A stretch of 32,485 nt of DNA from Bacteroidota bacterium (GCA_016868535.1 VGGQ01000010.1:1-32485); one strand, 5' to 3'. Numbered from the stretch's first letter, positions 24,375 to 32,423 are shown. Notes: generated by a model from the sequence alone, not told the origin. A program made the numbers and translations.

Positions 24375-24382
24375 TAATTTTG
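24375..24382 (+). promoter_or_regulatory. -7 box of the cytochrome/PHM gene
   Basis: TAATTTTG is a perfect TAnnTTTG on the plus strand, 38 bases before the ATG at 24421. It lies back to back with the divergent box at 24335-24342, 32 bases away, so the two promoters may compete. Confidence 0.5.
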
Positions 24383-24420
24383 TGTTAAACCCAAACAGGC
24401 TTAACAGTGTCTAAGTTCCG

Positions 24421-25968
24421 ATGAAAAAATTGATACTCGTTTTGAGCATAATCCTAACCTCTCGTGCATTTGCCCAAACACCCTACTGGAGCGAGCATGT
24501 AGCACCCATTTTGTACAACAATTGCACCAACTGCCACATTGAAGGCGGCATCGCTCCTTTCTCACTGGTGGGATATGAAAAAGCAGTTGCTTACGCAGGA
24601 AGCATAAAAAGTGCAACCTCATCTCGCAGCATGCCTCCGTGGCCTGCCGATTTGCAATATCAACGATATGCGCATGAGCGTGTTTTGAGCAATGAAGAAA
24701 TCAGTGCCATTGCAAACTGGGTGGATGGCGGCACGCCCAAAGGTGATACCACCAAAGCCCCTGCAAAACCTGAATTAAAAACAGGCGGTAGCATAATCAG
24801 CCCCACCCGAAATCTCAAAATACCTGATTACTCTGTAAAAACAACCACCGACGAATACCGTTGTTTTGTTTTGCCCACGGGCTTCACACAGAATCAGTTC
24901 CTCACGGCCATTGAAGTCATTCCCGGAAACCTGCGTGTGGTGCACCACGCGCTCATTTTTCACGATACAAGCTCAAAACCCTTGCAACTGGATGCGGCAG
25001 ACCCCAAACCCGGGTATCTTAGTTTTGGCGGTACGGGCAGCAGCACTTCAGAACTCATCGGTATCTGGGCTCCGGGTTCAGAACCCTATTTCTTCCCGAA
25101 TGGCTTTGGCATTAAACTGCTAAAAAAAGGTAATATCGTTTTACAGATTCACTATCCCGGAGGCGTAAATAATGTGGTTGACAGCACAAGGGTAATTCTA
25201 AAAACAACTACCACAACCCAAAGGCAAGTGGTTATTCAACCTGCACTGAACCACAATGCACCCAATTTACAAAACGGGCCATTGTATATCCCGGCAAACC
25301 AGGTCAAATCATTCAACAACAAATACGATTTACCTGTTGATGTTTCTGTATTTACGGTGGGGCCGCACATGCATCTCATTGGCAGTTCCATCAAGGCTTT
25401 TGGAGTTACAACCCATAAAGATACAATCCGTTTTGTTGATATACCCAAATGGGATTTTCACTGGCAACGCTCCTATACCTTCAGGAATGTATTGAAAGTT
25501 CCGGCAGGGACGACTTTGCGTGGACAAGCCAGCTACAACAACACTTCCTCCAATCCGTTCAATCCAAGCAACCCGCCACAGGCCGTTTCGCTGGGAGAAG
25601 GCACCAATGATGAAATGTTTCTGGTGTATTGCTGGTTTACCCTTTACCAGCCGGGTGATGAAAATATTGTTATTGATAATGCGGTGCTCAAAAATGTGAG
25701 CAAAACTTCGGTATTGAAAACGGAAACCACCCGCATTTATCCCAATCCCGTGTCAGATTTCGCCTGGGTAACGGATGTTCGCTTTGCTCCGGGAAATTAT
25801 CAGTGGAAGATTACAGATCTCACAGGGAAAACCGTTGCAGAAGGCAATAACAACATGGATTCGGGAAAACGCTGCAAAATCCCGGTTGTGGAGATTCCCG
25901 CGGGCGCCTACCATATTTCCATTCGGCAGGGAAATACCTATTACAGCGGGCGGCTACTGAAACAGTAA
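24421..25968 (+). CDS. Secreted cytochrome c - copper monooxygenase (PHM-like) fusion with T9SS tail
   Basis: A 515-residue secreted protein with four parts. Residues 1-19 are a signal peptide (ending AFAQ). A c-type heme motif CTNCH (Cys35, Cys38, His39) with a plausible axial ligand Met71 in SRSMPPWP forms a short cytochrome domain (about 22-105). Residues about 145-430 match the two-domain copper type II ascorbate-dependent monooxygenase fold of peptidylglycine alpha-hydroxylating monooxygenase: the first copper site is His175-His176 (RVVHHALIFHD) plus His244 (LQIHYPGG), the second His316 and His318 (GPHMHLIGS) plus Met399 (NDEMFLVY). All six expected ligands are present. The last ~80 residues are a T9SS sorting domain (IYPNPVSD, WKITDLTGKTVAEG, IPAGAYHISI). 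Likely a cell-surface oxidase whose heme may deliver electrons; the substrate is unknown. Tail-to-tail with ridA with no gap. Confidence 0.88.
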   Translation: MKKLILVLSIILTSRAFAQTPYWSEHVAPILYNNCTNCHIEGGIAPFSLVGYEKAVAYAGSIKSATSSRSMPPWPADLQYQRYAHERVLSNEEISAIANWVDGGTPKGDTTKAPAKPELKTGGSIISPTRNLKIPDYSVKTTTDEYRCFVLPTGFTQNQFLTAIEVIPGNLRVVHHALIFHDTSSKPLQLDAADPKPGYLSFGGTGSSTSELIGIWAPGSEPYFFPNGFGIKLLKKGNIVLQIHYPGGVNNVVDSTRVILKTTTTTQRQVVIQPALNHNAPNLQNGPLYIPANQVKSFNNKYDLPVDVSVFTVGPHMHLIGSSIKAFGVTTHKDTIRFVDIPKWDFHWQRSYTFRNVLKVPAGTTLRGQASYNNTSSNPFNPSNPPQAVSLGEGTNDEMFLVYCWFTLYQPGDENIVIDNAVLKNVSKTSVLKTETTRIYPNPVSDFAWVTDVRFAPGNYQWKITDLTGKTVAEGNNNMDSGKRCKIPVVEIPAGAYHISIRQGNTYYSGRLLKQ

Positions 25969-26349
25969 TTATTTTACGCAGGTAACCGAAATCTCCACCA
26001 TTGCATCTTTGGGTAGACGGGATACCTCTACGGTTTCACGTGCCGGATACAGTTCATTTGAGAAATAACTGCCATAAATGGCATTCACCTTGGGAAAATC
26101 ATCCATGCTTTTCAGGAAAATAGTAGTTTTAACGATATGGCTGAATTCCAGCCCGGAAACCGTTAACAGGGCTTTGATATTTTCCATAACCTGTTTGGCC
26201 TGGGCTTCCACGCCGCCTTCGGCCATTTTACCGGTTACGGGATGGAGCGCAATTTGTCCGGAAAAGTACCAGGTGTTGCCGACACGCACACCCTGACTGT
26301 AAGGCCCAATGGGCTCAGGAGCATTTTTTGTAAAAATCGTTTCTCGCAT
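25969..26349 (-). CDS. ridA: RidA-family enamine/imine deaminase
   Basis: A 126-residue RidA (YjgF/YER057c/UK114) protein that hydrolyses reactive 2-aminoacrylate and related imines released by PLP enzymes. The family pattern is complete: APEPIGPYSQGVRVGNTWYFSGQI at the N-terminus, QAKQVMENIKALL, VKTTIFLKSMDDFPKVNAIYGSYF, and the C-terminal signature PARETVEVSRLPKDAMVEISVTCV, where the arginine of PAR is the catalytic/substrate-binding residue. I use the ATG at 26349, which gives the standard length; an upstream in-frame ATG at 26454 would add a lipobox-like leader but that DNA is the opposite-strand coding start of the next gene. It is divergent from the dehydrogenase-like gene, with 26 bases between start codons. 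Confidence 0.94.
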   Translation of the reverse strand: MRETIFTKNAPEPIGPYSQGVRVGNTWYFSGQIALHPVTGKMAEGGVEAQAKQVMENIKALLTVSGLEFSHIVKTTIFLKSMDDFPKVNAIYGSYFSNELYPARETVEVSRLPKDAMVEISVTCVK

Positions 26350-26360
26350 GATGGTTTGCT

Positions 26361-26368
26361 TATTTTTG
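26361..26368 (+). promoter_or_regulatory. -7 box of the dehydrogenase-like gene
   Basis: TATTTTTG is a perfect TAnnTTTG ending seven bases before the ATG at 26376. It sits inside the 26-base divergent gap with ridA, so the plus-strand transcript is expected to be almost leaderless. Confidence 0.55.
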
Positions 26369-26375
26369 TAGCTGC

Positions 26376-27041
26376 ATGAACATAGGAATACTGGCATCAA
26401 CAGACAGGCGAAATGCCTGGCCTTCAGGTAGCGAAGCCCATTCGCAGATTTCATGGGCGCAAAATAGCCAAGATGCTGCGCATTTCGATGTTTTTATCGA
26501 TTTGAATTTTGACGCACACCCGGAACGTATTCGTAATTATGCTGGAAATACCAAAACTATTTTCCTGCTGAGTGCTGTCAATTACACACCGGAAGCGGCT
26601 TTTTTTCATGCGGGCATTCCTTTCAGTGGTGAAAAAATCTTTGGCATCAATGCTATTCCCGGTTTCTTGGAGAGAAACACTCTGGAAATTTCGGATCCGT
26701 TTGGCAAAAAAGATGAGACTGACGATTTATTGAACAAACTGCCATTTAGCAGCCTGGAATGGGTAAAAAGCCGTGTGGGAATGGTAACGCCGCGCATTGT
26801 TTTCATGATCATTAACGAAGCGTATTACACCATGCAGGAAGGCACTGCTGCCGCCCCCGATATTGACACGGCCATGAGACTGGGAACAGCCTATCCGCAC
26901 GGTCCGTTTGAGTGGAAGGCCAAATGCGGCATTGCCAATGTTTACCGCACGTTAGAAGCTATGTACGAAGACACAAAAGAAGAGCGCTACAAGATTTGTC
27001 CGGCGCTGAAAACGGAATACCTGACCGGTGGCGTTTGTTAA
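26376..27041 (+). CDS. Truncated 3-hydroxyacyl-CoA dehydrogenase-like protein, probably non-catalytic
   Basis: A 221-residue protein. Residues about 130-215 match the 3-hydroxyacyl-CoA dehydrogenase C-terminal domain: RVGMVTPRIVFMIINEAYYTMQEGTAAAPDIDTAMRLGTAYPHGPFEWKAKCGIANVYRTLEAMYEDT contains the IDxAMRLGxxYPxGPFE core (split here for reading). The N-terminal part (1-125) looks like a shortened Rossmann-type domain but starts IGILASTDRR, lacking the G-x-G-x-x-G loop for NAD. The block that normally reads H-F-F-N-P, holding the catalytic histidine, is FGINAIPGF here. Normal enzymes have about 280-300 residues. I infer a binding protein or regulator, not an active dehydrogenase. Its stop overlaps the convergent CoA-binding gene by four bases. 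Confidence 0.75.
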   Translation: MNIGILASTDRRNAWPSGSEAHSQISWAQNSQDAAHFDVFIDLNFDAHPERIRNYAGNTKTIFLLSAVNYTPEAAFFHAGIPFSGEKIFGINAIPGFLERNTLEISDPFGKKDETDDLLNKLPFSSLEWVKSRVGMVTPRIVFMIINEAYYTMQEGTAAAPDIDTAMRLGTAYPHGPFEWKAKCGIANVYRTLEAMYEDTKEERYKICPALKTEYLTGGVC

Positions 27042-27403
27042 AACTGACCCGCCCTTAACATCACAAGCGTACAAGCCTGCAAGTACGGGATATTTGCAGC
27101 ATCCAGCCTCTCCATCAACTCCGGATTTTCCGTTCCGGGATTAAAAATAACCCTGCCGGGCTTCAATGAAATAATGGTATTGTACCATGCAACCTGATGC
27201 AACGGATTTAGGTACAGGGTAATAGTATCCAACCTTTGTAAGTCTTCCGGAACAACCCGCAGAATGGGCAAACCTTGAACTCCAATACCCGATTTACCGA
27301 CCAATACAGGCTTATGGCCATATTCCAGCAACATTAGCGTAGCCATGTGGCTGTAGCGCATAGGGTTTTCGGAAGCACCCAGTAGCAGAACTGTTTCAGG
27401 CAT
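27038..27403 (-). CDS. CoA-binding domain protein (YccU-like)
   Basis: A 121-residue single-domain protein of the CoA_binding_2 family, related to the nucleotide-binding domain of succinyl-CoA synthetase. The N-terminal strand and loop TVLLLGASENPMRYSHMATLMLLEYGH and the later VQGLPILR and GRVIFNPGTENPELMERL segments are typical; PGxxN/E is the usual end motif. The function of such stand-alone domains is unknown. Its start codon lies within the end of the preceding flavoprotein gene (8-base overlap), so the two are co-translated. Convergent with the truncated dehydrogenase gene. Confidence 0.88.
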   Translation of the reverse strand: MPETVLLLGASENPMRYSHMATLMLLEYGHKPVLVGKSGIGVQGLPILRVVPEDLQRLDTITLYLNPLHQVAWYNTIISLKPGRVIFNPGTENPELMERLDAANIPYLQACTLVMLRAGQF

Positions 27404-28943
27404 GCTGCAAAGTTAATGCGGCGGCTTCCGCACAGCGAACCCCATCGAGGGCAGCACTGATGATTCCACCCGCGTAGCCTGCCCCTTCGCCACACGGATA
27501 GAGATTTTGCACCTGCGGATGCTGTAAATTTTCTTTTTTTCGTGGTATGCGAACGGGACTGCTGGTGCGGCTCTCCACACCCACCAGAATACCTTCGCGT
27601 GTGCGGAAACCTTTCATTTTATTGCCCAGTATCTGCAAGGTACCACGGATGCGTGAACCCACATCTTCGCTCAGTACTTCATCTATTTTTCGGGGAATAA
27701 TACCGGGTATGTAAGAGCATTCGGGCAAATCTGAAGATGCCCTTCCGTTTACAAAATCCTCTATGCGCTGAGCGGGTGCGGTTAGGTTTCCGACAGTTTC
27801 AAATGCCTTTTGCTCCCACACCGCCTGATAATGCATGGCCTTTAGTGGGCCGTAATGTTCGAATTCGGAGAAATCTTTTTCATCCACCGACACCACAAAA
27901 CCGCTGTTGGCAAATTTTCCGTTGCGCTTGCTGGGACTCCAGCCGTTCACCACCACCTCACCGGGTGCAGTAGCCGCAGGTGCTATAATGCCACCCGGAC
28001 ACATGCAAAACGAAAACACACCCCTGCCACTCACATGTTCTACCAAACTGTAGGAGGCAGGCGGCAAGTGGTTTTCAGCGGCATTGCAGCGATACTGAAT
28101 GCTGTCTATCAGTTCCTGTGGATGTTCCAGCCGCACGCCCAGGGCGAAGGGTTTGGCCTCTATCTGAACGTCTTTTTTATGCAGTAAAATAAATATATCG
28201 CGTGCGCTGTGGCCCGTAGCGAGAATTAAAGCCTGAACAGGCCATTTTGAGCCTTTTTGGGTACATATTTCCTTGATTTTACCATTTTCTAACGTAAAAT
28301 CCACCATTTTTTGGCCAAAATGCACTTCTCCGCCAGATGCGATAATATGTTCACGGATATGCTCGATAATACCGGGTAGTTTATTCGTGCCAATATGCGG
28401 ATGTGCCTCCCAGGTGATGGCCGAAGTGGCCCCGTGATGCACCAGCTCCTGCAAAATTTTGGCCACATCGCCGCGTTTGGTGCTGCGGGTATAAAGTTTT
28501 CCATCGCTGTAGGTACCGGCACCGCCTTCACCAAAGCAATAATTGCTGTCCCCATCCACTACATGCTCTTTGTTCAGCACCGCCAGATCGCGCCTGCGCT
28601 CTTTTACCGGTTTGCCGCGTTCCAGGATTACAGGTTTAAAGCCTTTTTCAATCAGCGACAGCGCCGCAAACAAACCTGCAGGACCACTACCGATAATATG
28701 CACAGAAACAGCGTTGTGCACATCTCTGCCCAGAAATCCCTGCGCCACGGGCGGCAATTCGCCGTGACCGTAAACATCAGCCGTGATAATAAAAAAAGGT
28801 TGTTTGCCCCTGGCATCTAGGCTGCGCTTGCGCCACATCACCGTGGCATCTGCCACGCCCGCCGCTTCACAAAAACGCCGGTTTACCAGAACAGCATCGG
28901 CATTTTCCGCAGGACTAAAGGTTAATTGCAGGGTTTGGGGCAT
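27396..28943 (-). CDS. FAD-dependent dehydrogenase of the COG2509 type
   Basis: A 515-residue flavoprotein of unknown substrate. An N-terminal region of about 85 residues precedes the FAD-binding VHIIGSGPAGLFAALSLIEKG. This is followed by the group-specific stretch NKEHVVDGDSNYCFGEGGAGTYSDGKLYTRS, then ILATGHSARDIF, FALGVRLEHPQELID, FSFCMCPGGIIAPA, and at the C-terminus LYPCGEGAGYAGGIISAALDGVR, the second FAD contact. These blocks define the uncharacterised FAD-dependent dehydrogenases related to BaiN/HI0933-like proteins. I prefer the ATG at 28943 to that at 28970, because a perfect -7 box (28955-28962) lies between them. It overlaps the CoA-binding gene by eight bases. Confidence 0.88.
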   Translation of the reverse strand: MPQTLQLTFSPAENADAVLVNRRFCEAAGVADATVMWRKRSLDARGKQPFFIITADVYGHGELPPVAQGFLGRDVHNAVSVHIIGSGPAGLFAALSLIEKGFKPVILERGKPVKERRRDLAVLNKEHVVDGDSNYCFGEGGAGTYSDGKLYTRSTKRGDVAKILQELVHHGATSAITWEAHPHIGTNKLPGIIEHIREHIIASGGEVHFGQKMVDFTLENGKIKEICTQKGSKWPVQALILATGHSARDIFILLHKKDVQIEAKPFALGVRLEHPQELIDSIQYRCNAAENHLPPASYSLVEHVSGRGVFSFCMCPGGIIAPAATAPGEVVVNGWSPSKRNGKFANSGFVVSVDEKDFSEFEHYGPLKAMHYQAVWEQKAFETVGNLTAPAQRIEDFVNGRASSDLPECSYIPGIIPRKIDEVLSEDVGSRIRGTLQILGNKMKGFRTREGILVGVESRTSSPVRIPRKKENLQHPQVQNLYPCGEGAGYAGGIISAALDGVRCAEAAALTLQHA

Positions 28944-28954
28944 GGCAACCACTG

Positions 28955-28962
28955 CAAAAGTA
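28955..28962 (-). promoter_or_regulatory. -7 box of the COG2509 flavoprotein gene
   Basis: Minus strand TACTTTTG is a perfect TAnnTTTG, 11 bases before the ATG at 28943. A TTTTGG at about 28992-28988 is 25 bases upstream, long for a -33 element. Confidence 0.5.
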
Positions 28963-29022
28963 GTATCCACAGACGTTTATCCCCACCCAAAACCTAAATA
29001 GCGGGGCATATCATTTCTGTTT

Positions 29023-29030
29023 TACCTTTG
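29023..29030 (+). promoter_or_regulatory. -7 box of trpS
   Basis: TACCTTTG is a perfect TAnnTTTG, and the ATG of trpS is five bases further, implying a leaderless mRNA. No clear -33 TTTG. Confidence 0.55.
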
Positions 29031-29035
29031 CAGGC

Positions 29036-30034
29036 ATGAGCGAAAGGGTAGTCAGCGGCATACGCCCCACCGGCAAACTGCACTTGGGCAATTATTTTGG
29101 TGCGGTGCAAAACTTTTTGAAGTTTCAGGAAGCCCATCCCTGCTATTTTTTCATTGCCGATTACCACAGCCTTACCACACACCCTACTCCGGAAGATTTG
29201 GGCGGCAGCGTTTACCGCGTTTTTGCCGAGTATATGGCCCTTGGGCTGGATCCCGAAAAATGCACGCTTTATCTGCAAAGCGATGTACCTGAAGTGGCCG
29301 AACTGTATCTGTTCCTGAACATGAACGCCTACCTCGGCGAACTGGAGCGTGTGAGCAGCTTCAAGGAGAAAGTGCGCAGCCAGCCCAACAATATCAATGC
29401 GGGCCTGCTATCCTACCCCGTGCTGATGGCGGCTGATATTCTCATTCACCACGGAACCCGCGTGCCTGTGGGCAAAGACCAGGAACAACACCTGGAAATG
29501 GCCCGCACCTTCGGCAACCGTTTTAACCGCATGTACAACACCGAATATTTCAAAGAGCCCTCCGCTATTGGTGCGGATGATGGTTTGGTGAAAGTACCCG
29601 GACTAACCGGTGGCGGAAAAATGAGCAAAAGCGCCGGCGAAGCCGACAATATTTACCTTGACGATGAACCCGAAGTGCTGCGCAAAAAAATCATGCGGGC
29701 GGTGAGTGACAGCGGTCCGGCAGAAACCGGCAGCACCAAATCACAGCCCGTGCAAAACCTGTTTGACCTGATGGCACTGGTTTGCGAACCCGATATCATT
29801 GCCCACTTCGACGAAACCCACAAAAACGGCAGCATCCGCTACGGCGATTTGAAAAAACAGCTGGCCGAAGACATGGAAACCTTTGTAGCACCAATGAGAA
29901 GCCGCATTCAAGATATGCTGAACAACAAGGAACTCGTGAAGAAAGCAGCCAAATGCGGTGCTGAAAAAGCCCGTGAAAACGCCTCCAAAACAATCACAGA
30001 AGTGCGCAGCCTGATGGGCTTCAGGGGTTTCTGA
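29036..30034 (+). CDS. trpS: Tryptophanyl-tRNA synthetase
   Basis: Class Ic aminoacyl-tRNA synthetase charging tRNA-Trp. The 332-residue length is standard. The HIGH-type signature is PTGKLHLGN (residues 11-19), the KMSKS loop is at 195-199 in TGGGKMSKSAGEADN, and AADILIHHGTRVPVGKDQEQHLEMAR (132-157) is the conserved tryptophan-binding and dimer region. Its stop at 30034 is immediately followed by an extended -33 element, so downstream glycosyltransferase genes probably have their own promoter. The start ATG at 29036 is set by the family N-terminus (GIRPTG at residue 8) and the promoter position. Confidence 0.97.
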   Translation: MSERVVSGIRPTGKLHLGNYFGAVQNFLKFQEAHPCYFFIADYHSLTTHPTPEDLGGSVYRVFAEYMALGLDPEKCTLYLQSDVPEVAELYLFLNMNAYLGELERVSSFKEKVRSQPNNINAGLLSYPVLMAADILIHHGTRVPVGKDQEQHLEMARTFGNRFNRMYNTEYFKEPSAIGADDGLVKVPGLTGGGKMSKSAGEADNIYLDDEPEVLRKKIMRAVSDSGPAETGSTKSQPVQNLFDLMALVCEPDIIAHFDETHKNGSIRYGDLKKQLAEDMETFVAPMRSRIQDMLNNKELVKKAAKCGAEKARENASKTITEVRSLMGFRGF

Positions 30035-30074
30035 CCGGTTTATTTGGAAATCTCGATTATTTTTCATATGTTCA
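30034..30074 (+). promoter_or_regulatory. Extended -33 element upstream of the glycosyltransferase pair
   Basis: ACCGGTTTATTTGGAAAT (30034-30051), with TTTG at 30043-30046, is followed after 20 bases by TATGTTCA (30067-30074), a weak -7. The upstream 18 bases match those at 10983 and 16481. A second possible -7, TTAATTTG (30124-30131), lies 11 bases before the GT2 start. Confidence 0.4.
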
Positions 30075-30142
30075 TATTTCACGGCATCTGCCAAAAATTC
30101 TGCCCATTGTTCTGCATTATGCTTTAATTTGCAGTTGAAAAC

Positions 30143-31105
30143 ATGGACGTTTCCATTGTCATACCCCTGCTGAACGAGGAAGAGAGCCTCCCGGAACTTT
30201 ACGCATGGATTAAGCGTGTGACCGATGCGCACAAGCTTTCCTATGAAATCATCTTCATCGATGACGGAAGTAACGACGGTTCCTGGAAAGTAATTTCAGA
30301 CCTGAGCAACCAGAATCCGGGTGTGAAAGGCATTCGTTTCCGCAGAAACTATGGTAAAAGTGCCGCCCTGAATGAAGGTTTCAGCATAGCAAAGGGCGAA
30401 ATTGTTATCACCATGGATGCCGACCTGCAGGACTCCCCCGACGAAATTCCCGGGCTGGTAGCCATGATCCGCAAAGAAAACTACGATTTGGTGAGTGGCT
30501 GGAAAAAGAAACGCTACGACAACGCCCTTACCAAAAATATGCCCTCCAAGATATTCAACTACACCAACCGCAAACTCAGCGGTATTGAGCTGAATGACAT
30601 GAACTGCGGTCTCAAAGCATACCGCAATGAGGTGGTGAAAAATATTGAAGTGTATGGCGACATGCACCGCTACATTCCTGTGATTGCCAAAAATGCTGGT
30701 TTCAGGCGCATTGGCGAAAAAGTGGTGGGACACCAGGCCCGCAAATACGGCAAAAGTAAGTTCGGGCTGGAACGCTTTGTTAACGGCTTTCTGGATCTGC
30801 TCACCATTTTGTTCATGGGGAAATTCGGCAAAAAACCCATGCATTTCTTCGGCGTACTGGGCATATTGTCGTTTTTGATTGGTTTTGGTATTGCCGCATG
30901 GCTGTTGATTGACAAAGCCATTCATGTGTGGCAGGGCACACCTGCACCTAAAGTGGCCGATTCTACATTTTTCTACATCGGGCTGGTGGTGATGATTATT
31001 GGTACCCAGCTGTTTCTGGCGGGTTTTCTGGGCGAACTCATCAGCCGCTCTCACCCCGACCGCAACCGCTATCAGGTTTCTGAAACGACCTTCAGCACCC
31101 GATGA
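30143..31105 (+). CDS. Family 2 glycosyltransferase with two membrane helices (polyprenyl-phosphate type)
   Basis: A 320-residue GT-A glycosyltransferase resembling dolichol-/undecaprenyl-phosphate sugar transferases (DPM1, GtrB, ArnC types). VSIVIPLLNEEESLPELY (3-20) opens the nucleotide-sugar domain, FIDDGSNDGS (38-47) binds the nucleotide, and the metal-binding DAD is at 92-94 within MDADLQDSPDE; GWKKKRYDN and NDMNCGLKAYR follow. Two hydrophobic helices, about 235-257 and 275-300, anchor the C-terminus in the inner membrane. It probably loads a sugar on undecaprenyl phosphate for surface glycan or protein glycosylation. Its stop overlaps the start of the GT4 gene in ATGA, so the two proteins are likely made together. 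Confidence 0.93.
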   Translation: MDVSIVIPLLNEEESLPELYAWIKRVTDAHKLSYEIIFIDDGSNDGSWKVISDLSNQNPGVKGIRFRRNYGKSAALNEGFSIAKGEIVITMDADLQDSPDEIPGLVAMIRKENYDLVSGWKKKRYDNALTKNMPSKIFNYTNRKLSGIELNDMNCGLKAYRNEVVKNIEVYGDMHRYIPVIAKNAGFRRIGEKVVGHQARKYGKSKFGLERFVNGFLDLLTILFMGKFGKKPMHFFGVLGILSFLIGFGIAAWLLIDKAIHVWQGTPAPKVADSTFFYIGLVVMIIGTQLFLAGFLGELISRSHPDRNRYQVSETTFSTR

Positions 31106-32235
31106 AAGGCAAACACATCGTGATTGTGGGCCCTGCCCATCCGCTGCGCGGAGGACTGGCTACGTTCAATGAACGGCTCGCACGCGAACTGGCCAAAGAG
31201 AATACCGTTACCCTGCTCTCCTTTAAACTTCAGTACCCCGGATTTTTGTTTCCCGGCCAAACCCAGTTTACCGACGAACCCGCTCCGGAATACCTGCACA
31301 TTGATACTGCGCTGAACTCCGTCAATCCGCTTAACTGGATATCGGTGGGCCGCAAATACAAAAAACTGCGCCCAGACCTGATAATCTTCCGCTACTGGAT
31401 GCCGTTCTTTGGTCCCTGTTTTGGAACGTTTGCACGCATCGTTAAGCAAAACAAGCACACTAGGTTGGTCTGCATTGCAGATAACATCATTCCCCACGAA
31501 CGCCGCTTTTTCGATAAACCATTCAATGCGTATTTCCTGCCCGTGCTGGACGGCGCCGTTACCATGAGCCGCAAGGTAATGCAGGATCTGGAAGATTTGC
31601 ACTTCAACAAACCCAAGTTATACAACCCGCATCCGCTGTACGACAATTTTGGCGATGCCCTGCCCCGCGAGAAAGCCCTGCAGGAATTGGGTTTGCCCGC
31701 CGATGGGCGCTACCTGCTTTTTTTCGGCTTTATCAGACGCTACAAAGGGCTGGATTTGCTGCTCAGCGCCATGGCGGATGAAAAAGTGAAACAAACCGGC
31801 GCCAAACTGATTGTGGCCGGTGAATTTTACGAAGATGCAGCGCCGTACCACGCACAGATAGAGCAGCTGAGTCTGGCAGACCGCGTGATATTGAAAACCG
31901 AGTTCATTCCCAACGGAAAGGTTCTGTTGTACTTCAGCGCCGCCGATCTGGTGGTGCAGCCCTACCGCAGTGCTACCCAAAGCGGGGTTAGCCAGGTGGC
32001 GTATCACTTCAACAAGCCCATGATTATTACAAATGTGGGCGGACTGGCCGAAAGTGTACCCGACGGTAAAGTAGGTTTTGTGGTTCCCCCCGAACATGCC
32101 GCCATTGCCGATGGTATTGCCCGTTTCTTCAATGAAAACAAATCTGCCGAATTTATTGGCAAGATGGAAGAAGCCAAGGCACCGTTTAGCTGGGAGAGAT
32201 TGGTGCAGGGGTTGGAGAAGGTGGGTATGGGATAA
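31102..32235 (+). CDS. Family 4 glycosyltransferase
   Basis: A 377-residue GT-B fold enzyme. The N-terminal domain begins HIVIVGPAHPLRGGLATFNERLARELA (5-31), the acceptor-side loop. The C-terminal donor-binding domain contains LLFFGFIRRYKGLDLLLSAM, KLIVAGEFYED, and VVQPYRSATQSGVSQVAYHFNKPMIITNVGGLAESVPDGKVG. In many GT4 enzymes the donor-ribose E-x7-E starts with a glutamate; here the first position is in ATQSGVSQ (Gln/Ser) while the second glutamate (GGLAE) is kept, a variant seen in a subset of the family. It is translationally coupled to the GT2 gene by the four-base ATGA overlap. Sugar donor and acceptor are unknown. Confidence 0.9.
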   Translation: MKGKHIVIVGPAHPLRGGLATFNERLARELAKENTVTLLSFKLQYPGFLFPGQTQFTDEPAPEYLHIDTALNSVNPLNWISVGRKYKKLRPDLIIFRYWMPFFGPCFGTFARIVKQNKHTRLVCIADNIIPHERRFFDKPFNAYFLPVLDGAVTMSRKVMQDLEDLHFNKPKLYNPHPLYDNFGDALPREKALQELGLPADGRYLLFFGFIRRYKGLDLLLSAMADEKVKQTGAKLIVAGEFYEDAAPYHAQIEQLSLADRVILKTEFIPNGKVLLYFSAADLVVQPYRSATQSGVSQVAYHFNKPMIITNVGGLAESVPDGKVGFVVPPEHAAIADGIARFFNENKSAEFIGKMEEAKAPFSWERLVQGLEKVGMG

Positions 32236-32250
32236 GGGTTTGTTTTGGTG

Positions 32251-32342
32251 TAATTGTTTATTGGTTTATTGGCAAACATTATATTAAGCAACGTTTTGTA
32301 TGACGGGATAGTCAATTAAACAATTAGACCATTAAACGATTA
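32251..32342. repeat. Long imperfect inverted repeat after the GT4 gene
   Basis: TAATTGTTTATTGGTTTATTG (arm 1 at 32251-32271, first 20 bases quoted plus one) pairs with the arm at 32321-32342 with about 18 matches, three mismatches and a one-base bulge, around a 49-base loop. Arm 1 itself contains a tandem TTTATTGG TTTATTGG. It could act as an mRNA 3' stem; it has no T-run, so it is not a standard terminator. Confidence 0.45.
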
Positions 32343-32361
32343 TTCAGGCATGAACAAACTA

Positions 32362-32410
32362 TACAGTCTATACTGTAAACTATCAACTAAAAAAAATTAC
32401 CCTACATTTG
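32362..32410 (+). promoter_or_regulatory. Promoter and possible operator of the terminal lipoprotein gene
   Basis: TACATTTG (32403-32410) is a perfect TAnnTTTG, 13 bases before the ATG at 32424. TACAGT-CTAT-ACTGTA (32362-32377) is a perfect six-base inverted repeat just upstream of where the -33 element would lie; no TTTG is present there, so an activator or repressor may bind instead. Confidence 0.45.
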
Positions 32411-32423
32411 TGTTTACCCAAAC

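Noticed and set aside
24308-24394. 29-residue hydrophobic extension of DUF3467 resembling a signal peptide
   Set aside because: The extension spans the perfect -7 box at 24335-24342, and the family starts at the chosen ATG.
26350-26454. N-terminal extension of ridA carrying a lipobox-like LCSC
   Set aside because: RidA proteins are cytosolic and start at the MRETIF position; the extension lies over the divergent gene's promoter and coding start.
30296-31054. 252-codon minus-strand frame opposite the GT2 gene
   Set aside because: Antisense to a clear glycosyltransferase; its histidine-rich translation has no domain.
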